64,000 nt of DNA from contig JANAVB010023996.1 of NCBI GenBank assembly GCA_029216955.1, positions 13,060,269 through 13,124,268 of the forward strand. Direction: 5' to 3'. Source of the stretch: Iris pallida (lineage: Eukaryota; Streptophyta; Magnoliopsida; Asparagales; Iridaceae). Under the pieces are notes generated by a model that saw nothing but the letters and a program-made list of their open reading frames with translations, was not told the DNA's origin and searched no databases. Positions 1 to 11,175 of the stretch are shown here, in pieces. Every line of letters begins with the position of its first letter. Position 1 is the stretch's first letter. The position numbers and the translations under genes are program-made.

Positions 1-283
1 TTTATTATATTATGTATGTATATATATATATGTATTATGTACACATATGTATATATGTATATATTTTCTTGTGTATTTATATTATTATATATATACTATT
101 ATATGTATATGTATACAATATTGTATATATATATATAAATATTTTATAGTTAAGTATTTTCTTATACATATATATATATATATGTAATTTTCAACATATA
201 TATATATATCCATTATGTAAATATCCATATATTTATGTATATATATATTATGATATATGTTTTTTTTTTTTTTTTTTTTTTTT
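1..283. repeat. TA-rich low-complexity tract and poly(T)
   Basis: Imperfect TA/TATG microsatellite over the first 260 bases, followed by an uninterrupted run of T at 260-283. No gene is present. Confidence 0.85.
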
Positions 284-2179
284 CACTATACTTAGTGTAA
301 GTTATTTTTCTATGTAAATATACTTATCATATTTTTATAATGTTACCTTATTAAAATATTAATATTTATTTTGCACTTTTTACCAATTTGTATTTTAGTG
401 TATTTAAATTACTGCAACCATTTGGTGTCCAAGCCTAGCATGGGTTTTTGGGCCCAAATGTGTTTTCACACATTCAAGACCTGTACAAGTCATATTGGAC
501 TTGATTCATGGCCTTGGGTCCTGTATTTGAACTTTGGTTCAAATTATATACATGGACAAAATACACAGATAATTAATTATTTAATTTTAATTATGTGCAA
601 TGCTGTTTTTGGATTTCTAAAAATACTTAAAGTACTGTTAAAATTCTGGAAAAATAGTATTTAGATACTATGTTAATTTAGCTAATTTAGTATAATTTTT
701 GTAGTATTTAATTTACTGATTTGCCACTAGTTTGGCATATGAAACCAAAACTCATTTTCTGTATACTTAGGAAAACTGATTTTTATAAAATACTTGTACT
801 GGTTAATAAATTCCAGAAAAATTATAATAAATTTCTATGATTAACAAGGATCACTTTGGTACTTTACTTTGAGTAAAAATAAGCTTTTTGCCTATCTCAA
901 AAATTGTTAAAACACAATGATCATTTGATTTATTTATTGATTAATTACGACTTATAACTTTTTGTGTTATTTTGAGTTTTAGCCGTATTAAACCTCACCC
1001 CTCACTAGTGTAAAGACCCTAGAAGGATAGTTAAAGTAGTGTGTCACCCCACATTGGTCTCCTATGCTAAAATCATCATTTTGGCTAGGTGCCCAGTCAC
1101 AAGTCGTGTTTCACCAATTAGTGTCCTAGTGTTTTAGCTTTGTGTAAAAGCTAAGTTTATGTATTTATTTCTACAATGACGAGTTACCGGACATCCATAG
1201 CACTTTTATCGCAGTTTGTTTTGCTTTACTTTGCTAGAGGCAAGTACTTTCTATAAACTTTACATACTGTTACATAAATGAATTGCTAATCCAACCATGT
1301 TAAATGCTGATCCTTGGGGTAGCAAGTTAAAATATCACATGTTGTACTTTCCATCACTACCATGCTTAGAACATTATTTATGTATCTCTCACATGATTAG
1401 AATATGGGTTACGGGAAAACTGTTAGTAGTGTACGTGATCATGCCCCCTTACTCGTACGTACGTACCGAGTAAGGTTGACATTTCATATGTATACCTTGT
1501 CGTAGGCGCACCAGCTGTATTTGTACGTATGTATATCTGTCGCTTGTTTTACTTGTACGGAAGTACATTTTATATACTTGTACCATAGTACATTTTACAC
1601 CTATTGACGATCACGTACCTGCTACAGTTTTAAATATTACATATACATTTGTCTCTATGACATATGTGTCCTTGCCATGATAGATTGTGTGATGCCATGT
1701 TTCCAGTTATTCCTCCTATGTTCATTTCTATGTTTCATATGCTAGTTTGTTAGATTCAGTACTTGCTCCCGTCCTGACAGGATAATATTGTAGGTGTCCT
1801 TACTGAGGAGGAGTTACTCTGCGACACATATTATGGAGTTACTGTCGAGGACCCGACCCTGCTTTACGAGGATGTTCCTGCGGAGAACCTCGCCTAGTTG
1901 CCTTTTGTTTTTAGACTTTTGAGAGTAGTCATGTATTAGGCTACATATTTTGTAACTGGATATGTATCCAGTTTTACATTTCAGACTTGTACTTTGGATA
2001 TTTTACTATATGATACGACTTTTGTGTTTGGAGCATTTATGACTTTTATTCTCTTATAGAACTGTTAGCACATTTTAGTCTTATCCTGTTGTCTTTAGAA
2101 CAGCTTACTACGTTTTATATCAAACGTAGGCTGGGCATGACTCGGCCTGGCCCAACAATTTGGGTAGCGGGTCATGACA
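1..2179 (+). mobile_element. 3' part of a large LTR, left edge outside window
   Basis: The segment ends in a GTAGGCTGG...GGGTCATGACA signature at 2125-2179, the same kind of 3' end seen on the two complete large-LTR elements to the right (32913, 39040, 53607, 60648). A CCCGTCCTGACAGG stretch near 1773 matches the equivalent position of those LTRs (CCAGTCCTGACTGG near 53183). No protein-coding frame is credible. The sequence after 2179 is Tat pol, not a primer-binding site, so this is the outer end of a 3' LTR. How far left the LTR extends cannot be seen. Confidence 0.65.
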
Positions 2180-2512
2180 AAATACCCTCAAACTAGAAAT
2201 GTGGTAGTGACATTTCCCCCTCAATTGAACCCTCAATGGTTCTTCAGCAGTAGCAGCACTTTCTGCCTCATCATTGGCATCATTGGCATTATCGTCCCAT
2301 GAGACTGATATGTACAAATCAGCATCTGTACACTATGCTTCGAGCCCTCATAAGGGATAGATGTCAGCAAACTTGGTCTTGACAGTCCTATCGTTGGCTA
2401 CAAACTTCATGCACTGATGGAGAATGAAGGGCACGATCATGTATTCATGAATCCATGGTCGTCCCAATAGCATGTTATAGTTTATATCGGTGTCAATGAC
2501 GTAGCAAGTATC
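2180..2512 (-). pseudogene. Tat gag-pol fragment: end of protease
   Basis: Minus-strand translation near 2510-2340 gives CYVIDTDINYNMLLGRPWIH followed by an EYMIVPFILHQC segment. This is the C-terminal flap of a Tat-lineage retropepsin, and it matches the protease of element A at 18650-18790 (ETSYNILLGRPWIHDYMIV). A stop follows shortly after. It is the remains of the oldest Tat copy in the window, cut on the left by the large LTR ending at 2179 and on the right by element C. It keeps a Lys codon where element A has a stop after the protease. Confidence 0.75.
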
Positions 2513-3536
2513 TGTTTTCTATTAAAATATCAAAGACAGGTGTTACAAGAACACTAAAATTGATTGTAAATTCGCTTGTACAAAGAAAGGCCTAGAAAGA
2601 AATCCTAGGAAATAATCTAAGTACAATTGTTTAGTTTTTTATTCTGGGGGGGTGACGATGGAGGCTCGGGAAAGTGTATCAACTCTGCCTTACTCCTTGG
2701 ACTATCCGACGCAGTCTTAGCTCTTGAAGAAATTGCCCTTCGTAGGTTGCCAACCTCTTGCAGGGGTGTGGCACCCTGCTATTTATAATGATATGTGTTT
2801 TGAGCCGCATAGATGGCCCATGGCCACATGGCTACAACACGTAAAGACCCGCTCTTCGGCCGCCAGCTGACGGTTTGTTGGGATTTTGTTGTAATAAATC
2901 TGGGTGGTTGAGACTTGGTCAGCCTTCCACGTGTCCTATCACAGAATAGGATCAATCTGCTGGAGTTATTTTGAGCCGCATAAGTCTTTCAGTTCTCGGC
3001 CATGCTGAGCCGCATAAGACTCATGCAGCTTAGGTCGCAGTCTCCCTTAGTCCGCATCTAGCTTAGGGATTATTGAGCCGCATAGATTCTGTATTTTGGG
3101 CCGCATAAAGCTCATGCGGCTTAGGTTACAGTCACTCTTGGCCGCATGAAGCTTAGAGACTTGAGGGCCGCATAGGTTGAGCCGCACAAGGTTCATGCGG
3201 TCGGGTAGCAATCCTTATGGCCGTATGACTATGTCTAAGCACATGAACCCTGTTTTTTAGTGACATGACATTTTCTCTGATCACGTGTTATCTTTTTGTC
3301 AGAGTGTCAGAGCTGTCATTTTTGTCAGTTTTGACAGCATTTGTCAGCTTTATCAGAAGGACTGATCAGCTTGGCCGCATATCTTCCTTCTACGGCTCGA
3401 ATCAGTCTGTTTGCAGAAGGGCCGCATAGGGTGCCGACTCTGTCATACGGCTATCCTTTATGCGTACTAGTTTGGCCCAAAGTACTTATACGTCCAGTTG
3501 TGATCCACATGAATTCCATATTTTTATGCTTCTACA
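2513..3536 (-). repeat. 3' LTR of Tat element C
   Basis: Begins TGTTTTCTATTAAAATATC and ends ATGCTTCTACA on the plus strand. It aligns with the LTRs of A (6369-7668) and D (45582-46908), including the stretch read as CTTGTACAAAGAAAGGCCTAG near 2575. A minus-strand TATA box is at 2779-2788. GCCGCAT motifs are scattered from 2800 to 3240. It is shorter and more diverged than the A LTRs. Confidence 0.8.
2779..2788 (-). promoter_or_regulatory. LTR TATA box, element C
   Basis: Plus strand CTATTTATAA, i.e. TTATAAATAG on the minus strand. It sits at the same place as the TATA boxes in the LTRs of A (6719-6728, 22999-23008) and D (45972-45981). Confidence 0.6.
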
Positions 3537-3551
3537 AGACCCCCTTCAAAG
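3537..3551 (-). other. Polypurine tract of element C
   Basis: On the minus strand CTTTGAAGGGGGTCT directly abuts the 3' LTR, where plus-strand DNA priming is expected. The same sequence abuts the left LTRs of A (7669) and D (46909). Confidence 0.75.
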
Positions 3552-3633
3552 TTTTTAAATTGTAAATTTGGAATACTTTGAACAAGAAGCATGGAGATAT
3601 ATCAAGCCGTTGGGAGTCATCAAGTCAGGAGAG

Positions 3634-3723
3634 ACCTTGAGCTACAGGAAAATCTTGAGCCACAGAGAAATTTTGAATCGCAGGGAGATCTTGAGCCGCA
3701 GGGAAATCTTGAGCCGCAGAGAC
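3634..3723 (+). repeat. 18-bp tandem repeat, five units
   Basis: Unit consensus ATCTTGAGCCGCAGGGAA, five head-to-tail copies with a few substitutions. It lies in the spacer between the polypurine tract and the antisense-gene promoter of C. The rest of the spacer (3552-3888) shows nothing else recognisable. Confidence 0.85.
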
Positions 3724-3888
3724 CCCATCCAGCCTGCCAACTGTCACTGCTGCATTTAATTTCTTGATTTGGTTTTAGATTTGGGTTCTCTTATCAAGAT
3801 AAAGCCGACGGTTACTAGGGATAAAATCTCCAAACGTCGTCATTACCTTTAATGATCTTGAGAATCGAAGCAGTACCCTTCATAAACT

Positions 3889-3898
3889 CTATAAATAG
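3889..3898 (+). promoter_or_regulatory. TATA box of antisense PMD gene, element C
   Basis: CTATAAATAG, 87 bp before the ATG at 3976. The identical decamer precedes the antisense gene in A (8049) and D (60852). Confidence 0.7.
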
Positions 3899-3975
3899 GG
3901 GCCATTCGGAGAGAGATTTTTCTCCTTCACCTTCTTCTCCTTCATCTTCATCATCCTTTATATCTCAGTTTAGCC

Positions 3976-4031
3976 ATGGCTCCAAAAGCTTCCAAGTCGA
4001 CTGGTGCTGCGGGCAAAGGAAAGGGACTTGC
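3976..4031 (+). pseudogene. Antisense PMD gene of C, exon 1 (5' part)
   Basis: Starts MAPKASKSTGAAGKGKGL, a basic Lys/Ala/Ser-rich N-terminus like those of A (MAPKKTVTAKK) and D (MAPKKTVAAKGK). The reading frame is cut by element B, whose CTTGC target duplication occupies 4027-4031. It resumes at 39870. The gene lies on the plus strand, opposite to the element's pol. Confidence 0.75.
4027..4031. repeat. Target-site duplication of B, left copy
   Basis: CTTGC directly before the LTR start TGTAACGCC. It is identical to 39865-39869, directly after the other LTR end. A 5-bp duplication is normal for Ty3/gypsy. Confidence 0.9.
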
Positions 4032-5792
4032 TGTAACGCCCTAGTCCCAAAATACGTAGGACTAGAAACGTAGACATGCCAGCTGTATACATATGAAGTA
4101 TACCCCAATCTATGGAACCTCGTATGCATACAAAAGCTGTAATATGCAGTAGAAACCATAACGACTAATCTCATCCATAAAATAAAGCAAAATAAAGAAT
4201 TCATATAATCATCTATAGAAATATATTTGTACAATATGTTGGGCGGAGACAAATCCACTAACAACAAGCAAGGAAAGAAATACATGGAAATGAAATGAGC
4301 TTGGCGAGCGAAACGAAGACGATCAAAGCGCAATCATCCTCGAAGAAATAGTGATAATCACGGCTAGAGCTAGAACACCTACGAAAGACAACAGCACACC
4401 CCTGGCGAGATAACCAGGTCCTCAGAGGGAAGTAACAAGACACATAATATCATGCCAATAACTGAATAAATAAAGCTCAACAGAAAAATATATGTGACTA
4501 CACAAATAAAGGTCCTTAACCATTCTATGTGAAAATATATTTTGAAGACAACGTTCAACACAAGGGCTCCCGAGACTAGAAATACTGCACGTTAGCGTTT
4601 CAACCGAGGTACTTGTAGCATTTAGAGGAAAATAAAGAAATGCACGACACACTAGTCTCTCGGGTGAGTCACTAACGACAGCTAGAGGAAAGTAAATACA
4701 CGGCACATTTGTGTTTCAACCGAGGCACGAGTGGCATCTAGAGAAAAGTAAATAGGTGCACGGCACACTAGCTCTCGACTGAGTCACAAATGGCAGCTAG
4801 AGAAAAGTAAATGTGTGAAAGCCCTTGCGCCTAATAACTGTCTTCACCCTCCCCATGCACTACTCGTGCTGAATCCACACCACGATATTTCTAATAACCG
4901 CTAAGTCTTCTAGGCAACTATATTAGCAGTTATATCCTAACGCTCGTCACGTATGCACCGATGTACGGTCGGTACGCAAGTTCGAATCTACATGAGACAC
5001 GTGACATCGTGGCACACAGGTGTCGGCCAATGAATGCGGCACAAACAAAGGTGGTCCCTTAACTCTAGGCTAAATGCATAAAAAAAAACTAAAGTATAGT
5101 AATTTGCAACTACATATGGTTTTGAAAGAACAACTTATAAGAAATAAAACATGAATGATATTAAGCAAGAAATTAAACAGTAAAGACATGGTGTCTTGCC
5201 TGGTGTTACGCCTGGTGTACTGTAATGATCAATGTGGCACAAACTGCGACTTCGGTGTTACAACGACTCAAAGGTCCTTTGACAATGGCATGGACTGTTC
5301 CATTGTGTCCAGGACGGTCAAATTTAGTTAGGGTTGATAGGAAGATGTACAAAATTGGCGAAAGAATAGGAAAAAAGGGAACTAGTCATGGACGGGATTT
5401 TAATCAATAGAAAAAAAGATAAATAATATATATATTACTTTTAGGAATACTTATAATTCTTGAAAACATACTTACTAGTAAAATAGATTTTAATAAATCT
5501 TGAAATTATATTTTATTGGTCAAAATATGTTTTTAGGTAAATACTTAAAAATCAAAAATCATTTTAGGTGAAAACTTCTAAGTTTTATAAAAATAATATT
5601 TTAGGTCAAATCTATATTTTTAAAATATTTTTAAATAAATACAAAATAATTGTAGAAAATTATTTAAGGCTAAAACCAAAATTTGAAATTACATGGATAA
5701 CTCTAAGCCCCGTACTACACATATAGTTTTAAAAATATTCTCAACACAATAATAAATCACAATAATAAGTTTAAAATCCTAAACTATCTTCT

Positions 5793-5793
<1 letters not shown>

Positions 5794-5867
<74 letters not shown>

Positions 5868-5883
5868 GTAATAATAGTAATAG

Positions 5884-5927
<44 letters not shown>

Positions 5928-5980
5928 ATATTATGAAGATAATATAAGTAATAACAACAACAAAAATAATAATAATAATG

Positions 5981-6024
<44 letters not shown>
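5794..6024. repeat. (TAA)n microsatellite, followed by (GA)n at 6071-6090
   Basis: Trinucleotide TAA repeats with short interruptions. The same locus in the other LTR copy (28601-28733) is much shorter, so the array differs in length between the two LTRs of one element. Confidence 0.9.
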
Positions 6025-6025
<1 letters not shown>

Positions 6026-6363
6026 TAACAAAACAAACCACACACTTCTCACTTCCCCTAATTTCGGTAGGAGAGAGAGAGAGAGAGAGATCGGAGAGGG
6101 AAATCGAAGGGGATTCACCTGCGGCTCAGCACGGGTCGGCGCCGGACGGAGCAGATGGTCGCGCCTGGCGCGGAGGTGGCGGCCGACCACTCGGAAGGAG
6201 AACGGCGGCAGAGGATAAAAATAGGATCGGGCGGCCGGAGTTGAGCCGAGCGCGGCGGAGCGTATGCCCGCAGGGGGCGCTGAGTTTTTGGGGGGAAGTG
6301 CCTGGCATGGAGGTGGCTTTGTTGGTGAGGTGGCCCGGTGGCGGTGCTGCCCGCGCGTCGGCG

Positions 6364-6368
6364 GTAGC
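6364..6368. repeat. Target-site duplication of A, left copy
   Basis: GTAGC before the LTR start TGTTTGCC. The right copy at 23930-23934 is GTGGC (one transition). The empty site in the sister LTR near 29074 reads GGCGGTGGCGGAAGG, confirming the insertion point. Confidence 0.85.
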
Positions 6369-6718
6369 TGTTTGCCACTGATTGTAAAAGTACAGAACAA
6401 TTATCGGAGGACTGAACTTAGACTCACAATACAAACTCGCTCGTACAAAAAAAGCCTAGGGTCGAAAACCTAGGTACAGCAATCTAAGTACAATTGTTTA
6501 TTTTAGATTCTGGGGGGTGATGATAGAGGCTCGAAAAAGCGACGGCAGCTCTGCCTTACTCCTTGGACGATCGGATGCAGCCTTGGCTCCGGGAAAGATC
6601 TGCTTGGCGTTAAAGAAATGCTCTCCTTATTCTCTCTGTGCTTGCTTTTGTCTCTCCAAGTGCTCTGGTGCTCTTCTCCAAAAAAAGAGGGTCCTTTTCG
6701 CAAGGGAATGGCACCTTG

Positions 6719-6728
6719 CTATTTATAG
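6719..6728 (-). promoter_or_regulatory. LTR TATA box, element A 3' LTR
   Basis: CTATTTATAG on the plus strand, CTATAAATAG on the minus strand. Conserved in the 5' LTR at 22999-23008. Confidence 0.65.
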
Positions 6729-7055
6729 GAGTGGGGATGCAATTATTAGGGTTTGTGATGATTGCCTTCTTGATATGTCGGCGGTTAAGGACCAATTAAT
6801 CTGGGCCCTTCATTCTGATTGTAGCAAATCTAGGTAATTAATGTAGATTGCATCAAATCTCTGTGGGCAATAAATGTTGATTGCCATGAATATTCGAGAC
6901 TTGTAATGGCCTGCCACGTGTCCAATTTGCTCGATTTGGCTTGATCTGGGCAATTATGGTGATTGTATTAAATATGATTCCAAGAAGATACGACTGCCAC
7001 ATGTCTCAATCGTCGTGACAAGTGCCACATGTCCTCCATTGGGTCGTCTTGGCGG

Positions 7056-7340
7056 AGCCGCATATGAGTGGGCCGCATGAGGATGAACGGCCGCATGAAG
7101 ATAGGCATCCGCATGGTGATGAACAGCCACATGAAGATGGGTAGCCGTATGGTGATGAACAGCCGTATGAAGATGTGCAGCCGCATGAAGATGGGCAGCC
7201 GCATAAGGATAGGCAGCCGCATACTGACGGGTGGCCGCATAAAGGATGCAGCCGCATGATGATGGTGGCCGCATGAAGGGGGCGGCCGCATGAAGGAGAC
7301 AGCCGCAAGGGGATGGGCGGCCGCATGAAGTCGTCGATCG
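7056..7340. repeat. GCCGCAT array in U3, about 21-bp spacing
   Basis: More than ten units of the form GCCGCATGAAGATGGGCA follow each other about every 21 bases, with G-to-A and C-to-T variants (GCCACAT, GCCGTAT). The partner LTR has the same array at 23336-23615. The minus and plus frames that run through it are repeat artefacts. Confidence 0.85.
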
Positions 7341-7668
7341 CATAAATGCAGCAGCTGTATGCCTCAGAATTTGGTGGATTCTGCCAACTGTGAAAAGATT
7401 TCCTCATCTTCCCTAGGAACACGCCTTTATGCCAGTCATTATTGCGTTTTTATGTCAGAGCTATCATTTGTCAGAGCTGTCAGCTGTCAGGGCATTAAAT
7501 GTAGTAAAAGACGAAGGGCAGAGCTGTTGAAGGCCACGTGGCTCTGGGTCTATCCGAGCCGCATAGACGCGTGAGCCGCATGGACTCTCTGAACCGTATT
7601 GGCTCTCTGAGCCGCATGGGCTATCTGAGCCGCATGAACCTTTCTTTATTCTTTTCCATGCTTCTACA

Positions 7669-7683
7669 AGACCCCCTTCAAAG
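7669..7683 (-). other. Polypurine tract of element A
   Basis: Minus strand CTTTGAAGGGGGTCT adjoining the 3' LTR. The spacer that follows (7684-7988) holds GCCGCAT motifs between 7745 and 7855 and no gene. Confidence 0.8.
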
Positions 7684-7988
7684 TTTTCAATTTATAAAAT
7701 TGAAATACTTCGAATAAGAAGCATGACTATGTATAAACTCCTCTGGCCGCATATGATGTTCTGGCCGCATGGATGTTCCAGCCGCATGGCCTCCTTAGCC
7801 GTATAGCCATCTGGGCCGCATGGTCGTTCCAGCCGTATGGCCATCTGAACCGCATGGGCTCCTTGCCACGTCTTCATACCATATGTACAAATATTTTGCA
7901 TTGATTACCCTTGATTTGCTGTCAGATTCAAGGCCGCTTTTTGGGGCAGGATCCCAAGAGTTTAACCTTAAATAATCAGATCGCCTTG

Positions 7989-8008
7989 ATAACCGAAGAG
8001 TCGGTTAT
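7989..8008 (+). promoter_or_regulatory. Conserved dyad upstream of antisense gene, A
   Basis: ATAACCGA-AGAG-TCGGTTAT, a perfect 8-bp inverted repeat with a 4-base spacer, about 40 bp before the TATA box. Element D has a dyad with changed outer arms in the same place (60780-60802). Confidence 0.55.
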
Positions 8009-8048
8009 TCTACACATGAATCGATGCATCGGTCCACTGGGGTTCTGT

Positions 8049-8058
8049 CTATAAATAG
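8049..8058 (+). promoter_or_regulatory. TATA box of antisense PMD gene, A
   Basis: CTATAAATAG, 93 bp before the ATG at 8142, at the same spacing as in C and D. It points to an independent plus-strand promoter inside the element. Confidence 0.7.
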
Positions 8059-8292
8059 CAGGGTGTTTGGAAAAGACTTTCGTTTACTTTCTGCTATTGC
8101 CCTAGCTCTCTTGTCTTCGTCCTCCTTCTCTGATCATAGTAATGGCTCCCAAGAAGACTGTTACGGCGAAGAAGGCAGCGTCTTCATCGGCGGAGAAGGG
8201 TAAGAAAGCTGCTTCTGTGGCGACGAATATGGCAGCTCCTCCGCCAGCTGACGTGCCCATAGTTTACCCCGACGTCCACCCCACTATCGATG

Positions 8293-8696
8293 GTAAGGAC
8301 CTTTGCGTGAGTTTGGAACCTAACTGTCATGGCCACGTCACATATTTTATGTGCGAGCCTTCATCATCTTGTGTGTCGCATATACATCTCATGGTCAAGC
8401 CACGAGCCGCATGAGAATCATTGCTGTGGCCGCATACGCACTTCGTCAATGAAGCCGCATAGGCTACGCTGAGGCGCATAGACTCGTACGAATTTGTTTG
8501 TCACATGAACTTATCTGAACTCTGAGAGCCATATGAGAGCTCTGCCGCATGAACCTTCGTTGAACGGAGCCGCATAAGTGTTTTTCTGAGTTGAGCCGCA
8601 TGAGGCTCCATTAAGTTAGAGCCGCATAAGCTCGAAAACACCCATAGGTTCTCTTTGTCCATATTTTTGACTTTTTTTTTTGACTTCTTTTTTTAG
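8293..8696 (+). other. Intron 1 of antisense gene, element A
   Basis: Donor GTAAGG at 8293, acceptor TTTTTTTAG at 8696. Splicing joins codon phase 1 (G|TG) to give VNFPVNA. The same join is found in D (intron 61081-61468, giving VNLPVNA). The intron body is filled with GCCGCAT motifs (8400-8635) and carries no frame. Confidence 0.75.
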
Positions 8697-11093
8697 TGAA
8701 TTTCCCAGTTAATGCTGTGGGGGAACCTCTAGTGGGTCGTGCTCAGGCCGCTATGGGCTATAGGTACGATCAGATAGTTCGGTATATGGCGGACCAGCTT
8801 CCTAGTGATGAGCCTTTGACGAGGATAAATGCCCTCAAGAACCAACCTTTCCACTTCCTATGTGCCATGATGAATTCGAAAAAATTGGAAGAGGAATACC
8901 TGAAACCTGCATTCTTCTTCAGAGACGCTCTGACCGTGAAGAACGGTCAAGTTCTGGATATATCAGAGAACTGAAGCTTCATTTCTAACGGGATTGTGAT
9001 CCGCATCCCTCAAATGGAGTGCCACTTCCCACTATCTTGGTTCAACATGTTCCCGCTGGACATGAAGATGGAAGAGTCTTTAACTCCTACCCGGAATGGG
9101 ATGTTTATGGGCGACATCCATTACAACAACAGTATGAAGTCAGTGTGTGCGGGCAAGGTATATGCCAGCCGTTATGTAATGGGATTGGCCCCGGCTGCTT
9201 TCTTGAATGTGCCGGGTCCCAATTTCACGTTTTCTTCAGCCGATACTTTCCTGAACCAACTTGCTCGAAAAGGCTCCTATCCAATCGGCCGGTTGGCACT
9301 CCCAAGTTGGATACACCCCATCCCCTCATGGATCAATCTGTCTATGTGGATCTCACGAAAATATGTGACTTTTCTGTGTGAGATTGGTATTTATCAAGCT
9401 ATTCGGGGCACCAGCCACGGCTTACCTGTAAACAAGAAGTTATTCATGGCTTTGCTGGAGATATAAAACTGCCGTATGGGAGCCTTCTATATCCCAGTAG
9501 AGGAAATGGGGCTTGCACTCTATGAGATGCATGCGATTTCCAAACTTCCTTGGGGTGATGAAGCTTTTGAAGCATACACTCCTACGAATGAGGAGTTCGA
9601 AGAGCTGGAAGAATGATACCCGGGATTTGTGGCTACTTATCAGGAAATACTGTGCCATTATAGTACGTGCCAGCAGATAGCCAAGAAGGAAAGCAGCTCA
9701 GAAGGGAATGCTCCCCATACTAAGGACTGGATGAACTATCTCTTCTCGACGGGAGCCTTAGGCCGAGTTACTTCCCGAAGTCCTCAATCCCGGGAGGCGG
9801 TTCAGGCTTTGATGTCGTCGACAAAGAGGGTGGCCTCCGCCAGCGATAGATTTAGGAGCCAGACCGACTCTTTTGGTTATTTTTATCAGGATACCCAAGA
9901 GCTGTCAAAGAAGGCGCTCCTAGTAGGATTTTTGATGGTATGGCTGCGGAATTGCGTAGTCTCTGGAGGAGCTGGTTCTATTGAAAGGATCAGCCGTAAT
10001 TTTATTCTTCCTGCTGTGAAGCTAGTTTTTAGAGTGAAACTAGCTCTTCTTCCGGCCATGGTGTGCAGCATACACCGTGGCCTCCGTACTTTTACGTCCA
10101 AGGTCATCGCCCGTGAGGTGACAAAAGACTTTGAAAGGACTGAGCTGCCCTATCATTATCTGATGGGGTGGCTATTAATGCACTACCGGTCTTTGATGAG
10201 ACCGGGTTCTGAAGCTGGCATGATTGCTGATGACGCTTTTATCTTCCGTTATCGCAACGAGTCTTGGGAGTATGATACTATGCGTGCCTGCCGGATGGCG
10301 CTGGCGAGAGCAGATAGGTACAACTTTTTCGTATCTGTCCCTCGTTTCACTGCTGAGGAAATAGCGGACGTACATCTCGACGGTATTGGTCCTCCTCAAC
10401 TTTTAGACGGGCAGATGCTTTTGTGGTTGCGTAAAATCCGCCCCGCCCACTTGTTATACCGCAACCATAATGCTGTCTTCCTAGAACTTTACCTGTCCAG
10501 CAGGTTTGCTCGTCAGTTTGGGTACAGCCAACTTTTTCTGGACAAGTCCCAGTTCTTGTCTGGGTTTTGAAGGTAGCCTCCTTGACGGCATCAGGGCCTG
10601 GCACTACTATAATACATTTCATACTCGTGCCACTTTCTCGGTTCCTGCCATTGAGGCATCGGTAGAGAATTTGTACATGGCGGCCTTATACCATGTCATG
10701 GCGAACAAGCTCCCCATTGGTTTTAGCCCGGGTACCAGTTTTATTATTGGTACTGGCTTGGATGAGAAGCCCCAAGGGGCCAAGACGAGGAAGAAGAAGG
10801 AGAATAGAGTCGAAGTGCCAGACTCAGACTCCACCACTACGGATGATGAGGACGAGGAGCATGATGCAGATGACTCTTCCTTCCCGGTGGAAGATGTTGG
10901 GGCAGATCAGCCGCCTGTTTCGTTAAATAAGATGGCGACAGATCAGCCACCCGTCACACCTGGTTCTGTACGGAAGCGTAGCAGACAAATTTTCCCTGCT
11001 GGCGGTATTCCTCATTCCCGAAATTTGGCTGCGACCAGACGTCGCAGGCTAACTATAAGGGAGAGAAGCGAGGAGGTCGACCCCGCTTCGGAG

Positions 11094-11175
11094 GTAAAGC
11101 GAACTACTACCATTTTTATTCAGTTCTTCGTTTCCTCCATTTTTGATCTTTAATCATTTTCTTTCCCTCCCGTAG
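11094..11175 (+). other. Intron 2 of antisense gene, element A
   Basis: Donor GTAAAG, pyrimidine-rich 3' end and acceptor CCCGTAG, 82 bp, phase 0 (..ASE|VSEVEE). D has the equivalent 70-bp intron at 63856-63925. Without splicing, the frame closes after 11093. Confidence 0.75.

Larger units (their letters stand above)
4032..6368 (-). repeat. Left (3') LTR of B, first part
   Basis: Matches 26857-29070 nearly base for base apart from microsatellite length. It holds AT-rich sequence, a long TAA microsatellite and the start of a GC-rich island (from about 6100). It is interrupted at 6368 by element A and continues at 23935. No real coding sequence: the long minus-strand frames at 5771-6434 are microsatellite and GC-skew products. 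Confidence 0.85.
6369..7668 (-). repeat. 3' LTR of Tat element A
   Basis: TGTTTGCCACTGATTG... to ...CATGCTTCTACA, 1300 bp, aligned over its whole length with 22650-23929. Minus-strand TATA box at 6719-6728, and minus-strand AATAAA at 6497-6502 as a likely poly(A) signal, so transcription would start near 6690. The U3 part holds an array of GCCGCAT units at 7056-7340. Confidence 0.9.

Noticed and set aside
5771..6434. Long minus-strand frames with poly-Tyr/Ile/Leu
   Set aside because: Product of the TAA microsatellite and the adjoining GC-rich sequence. Repeat length differs in the sister LTR.
7056..7340. CRISPR-like array of regular repeats and spacers
   Set aside because: Repeats are short, degenerate and inside a plant LTR. 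No cas genes and no unique spacers.
6954..7422. Minus-strand frames rich in His/Ala or Cys/Gly across the GCCGCAT array
   Set aside because: They follow from the 21-bp repeat (a multiple of three) in U3. No start context and no known protein.
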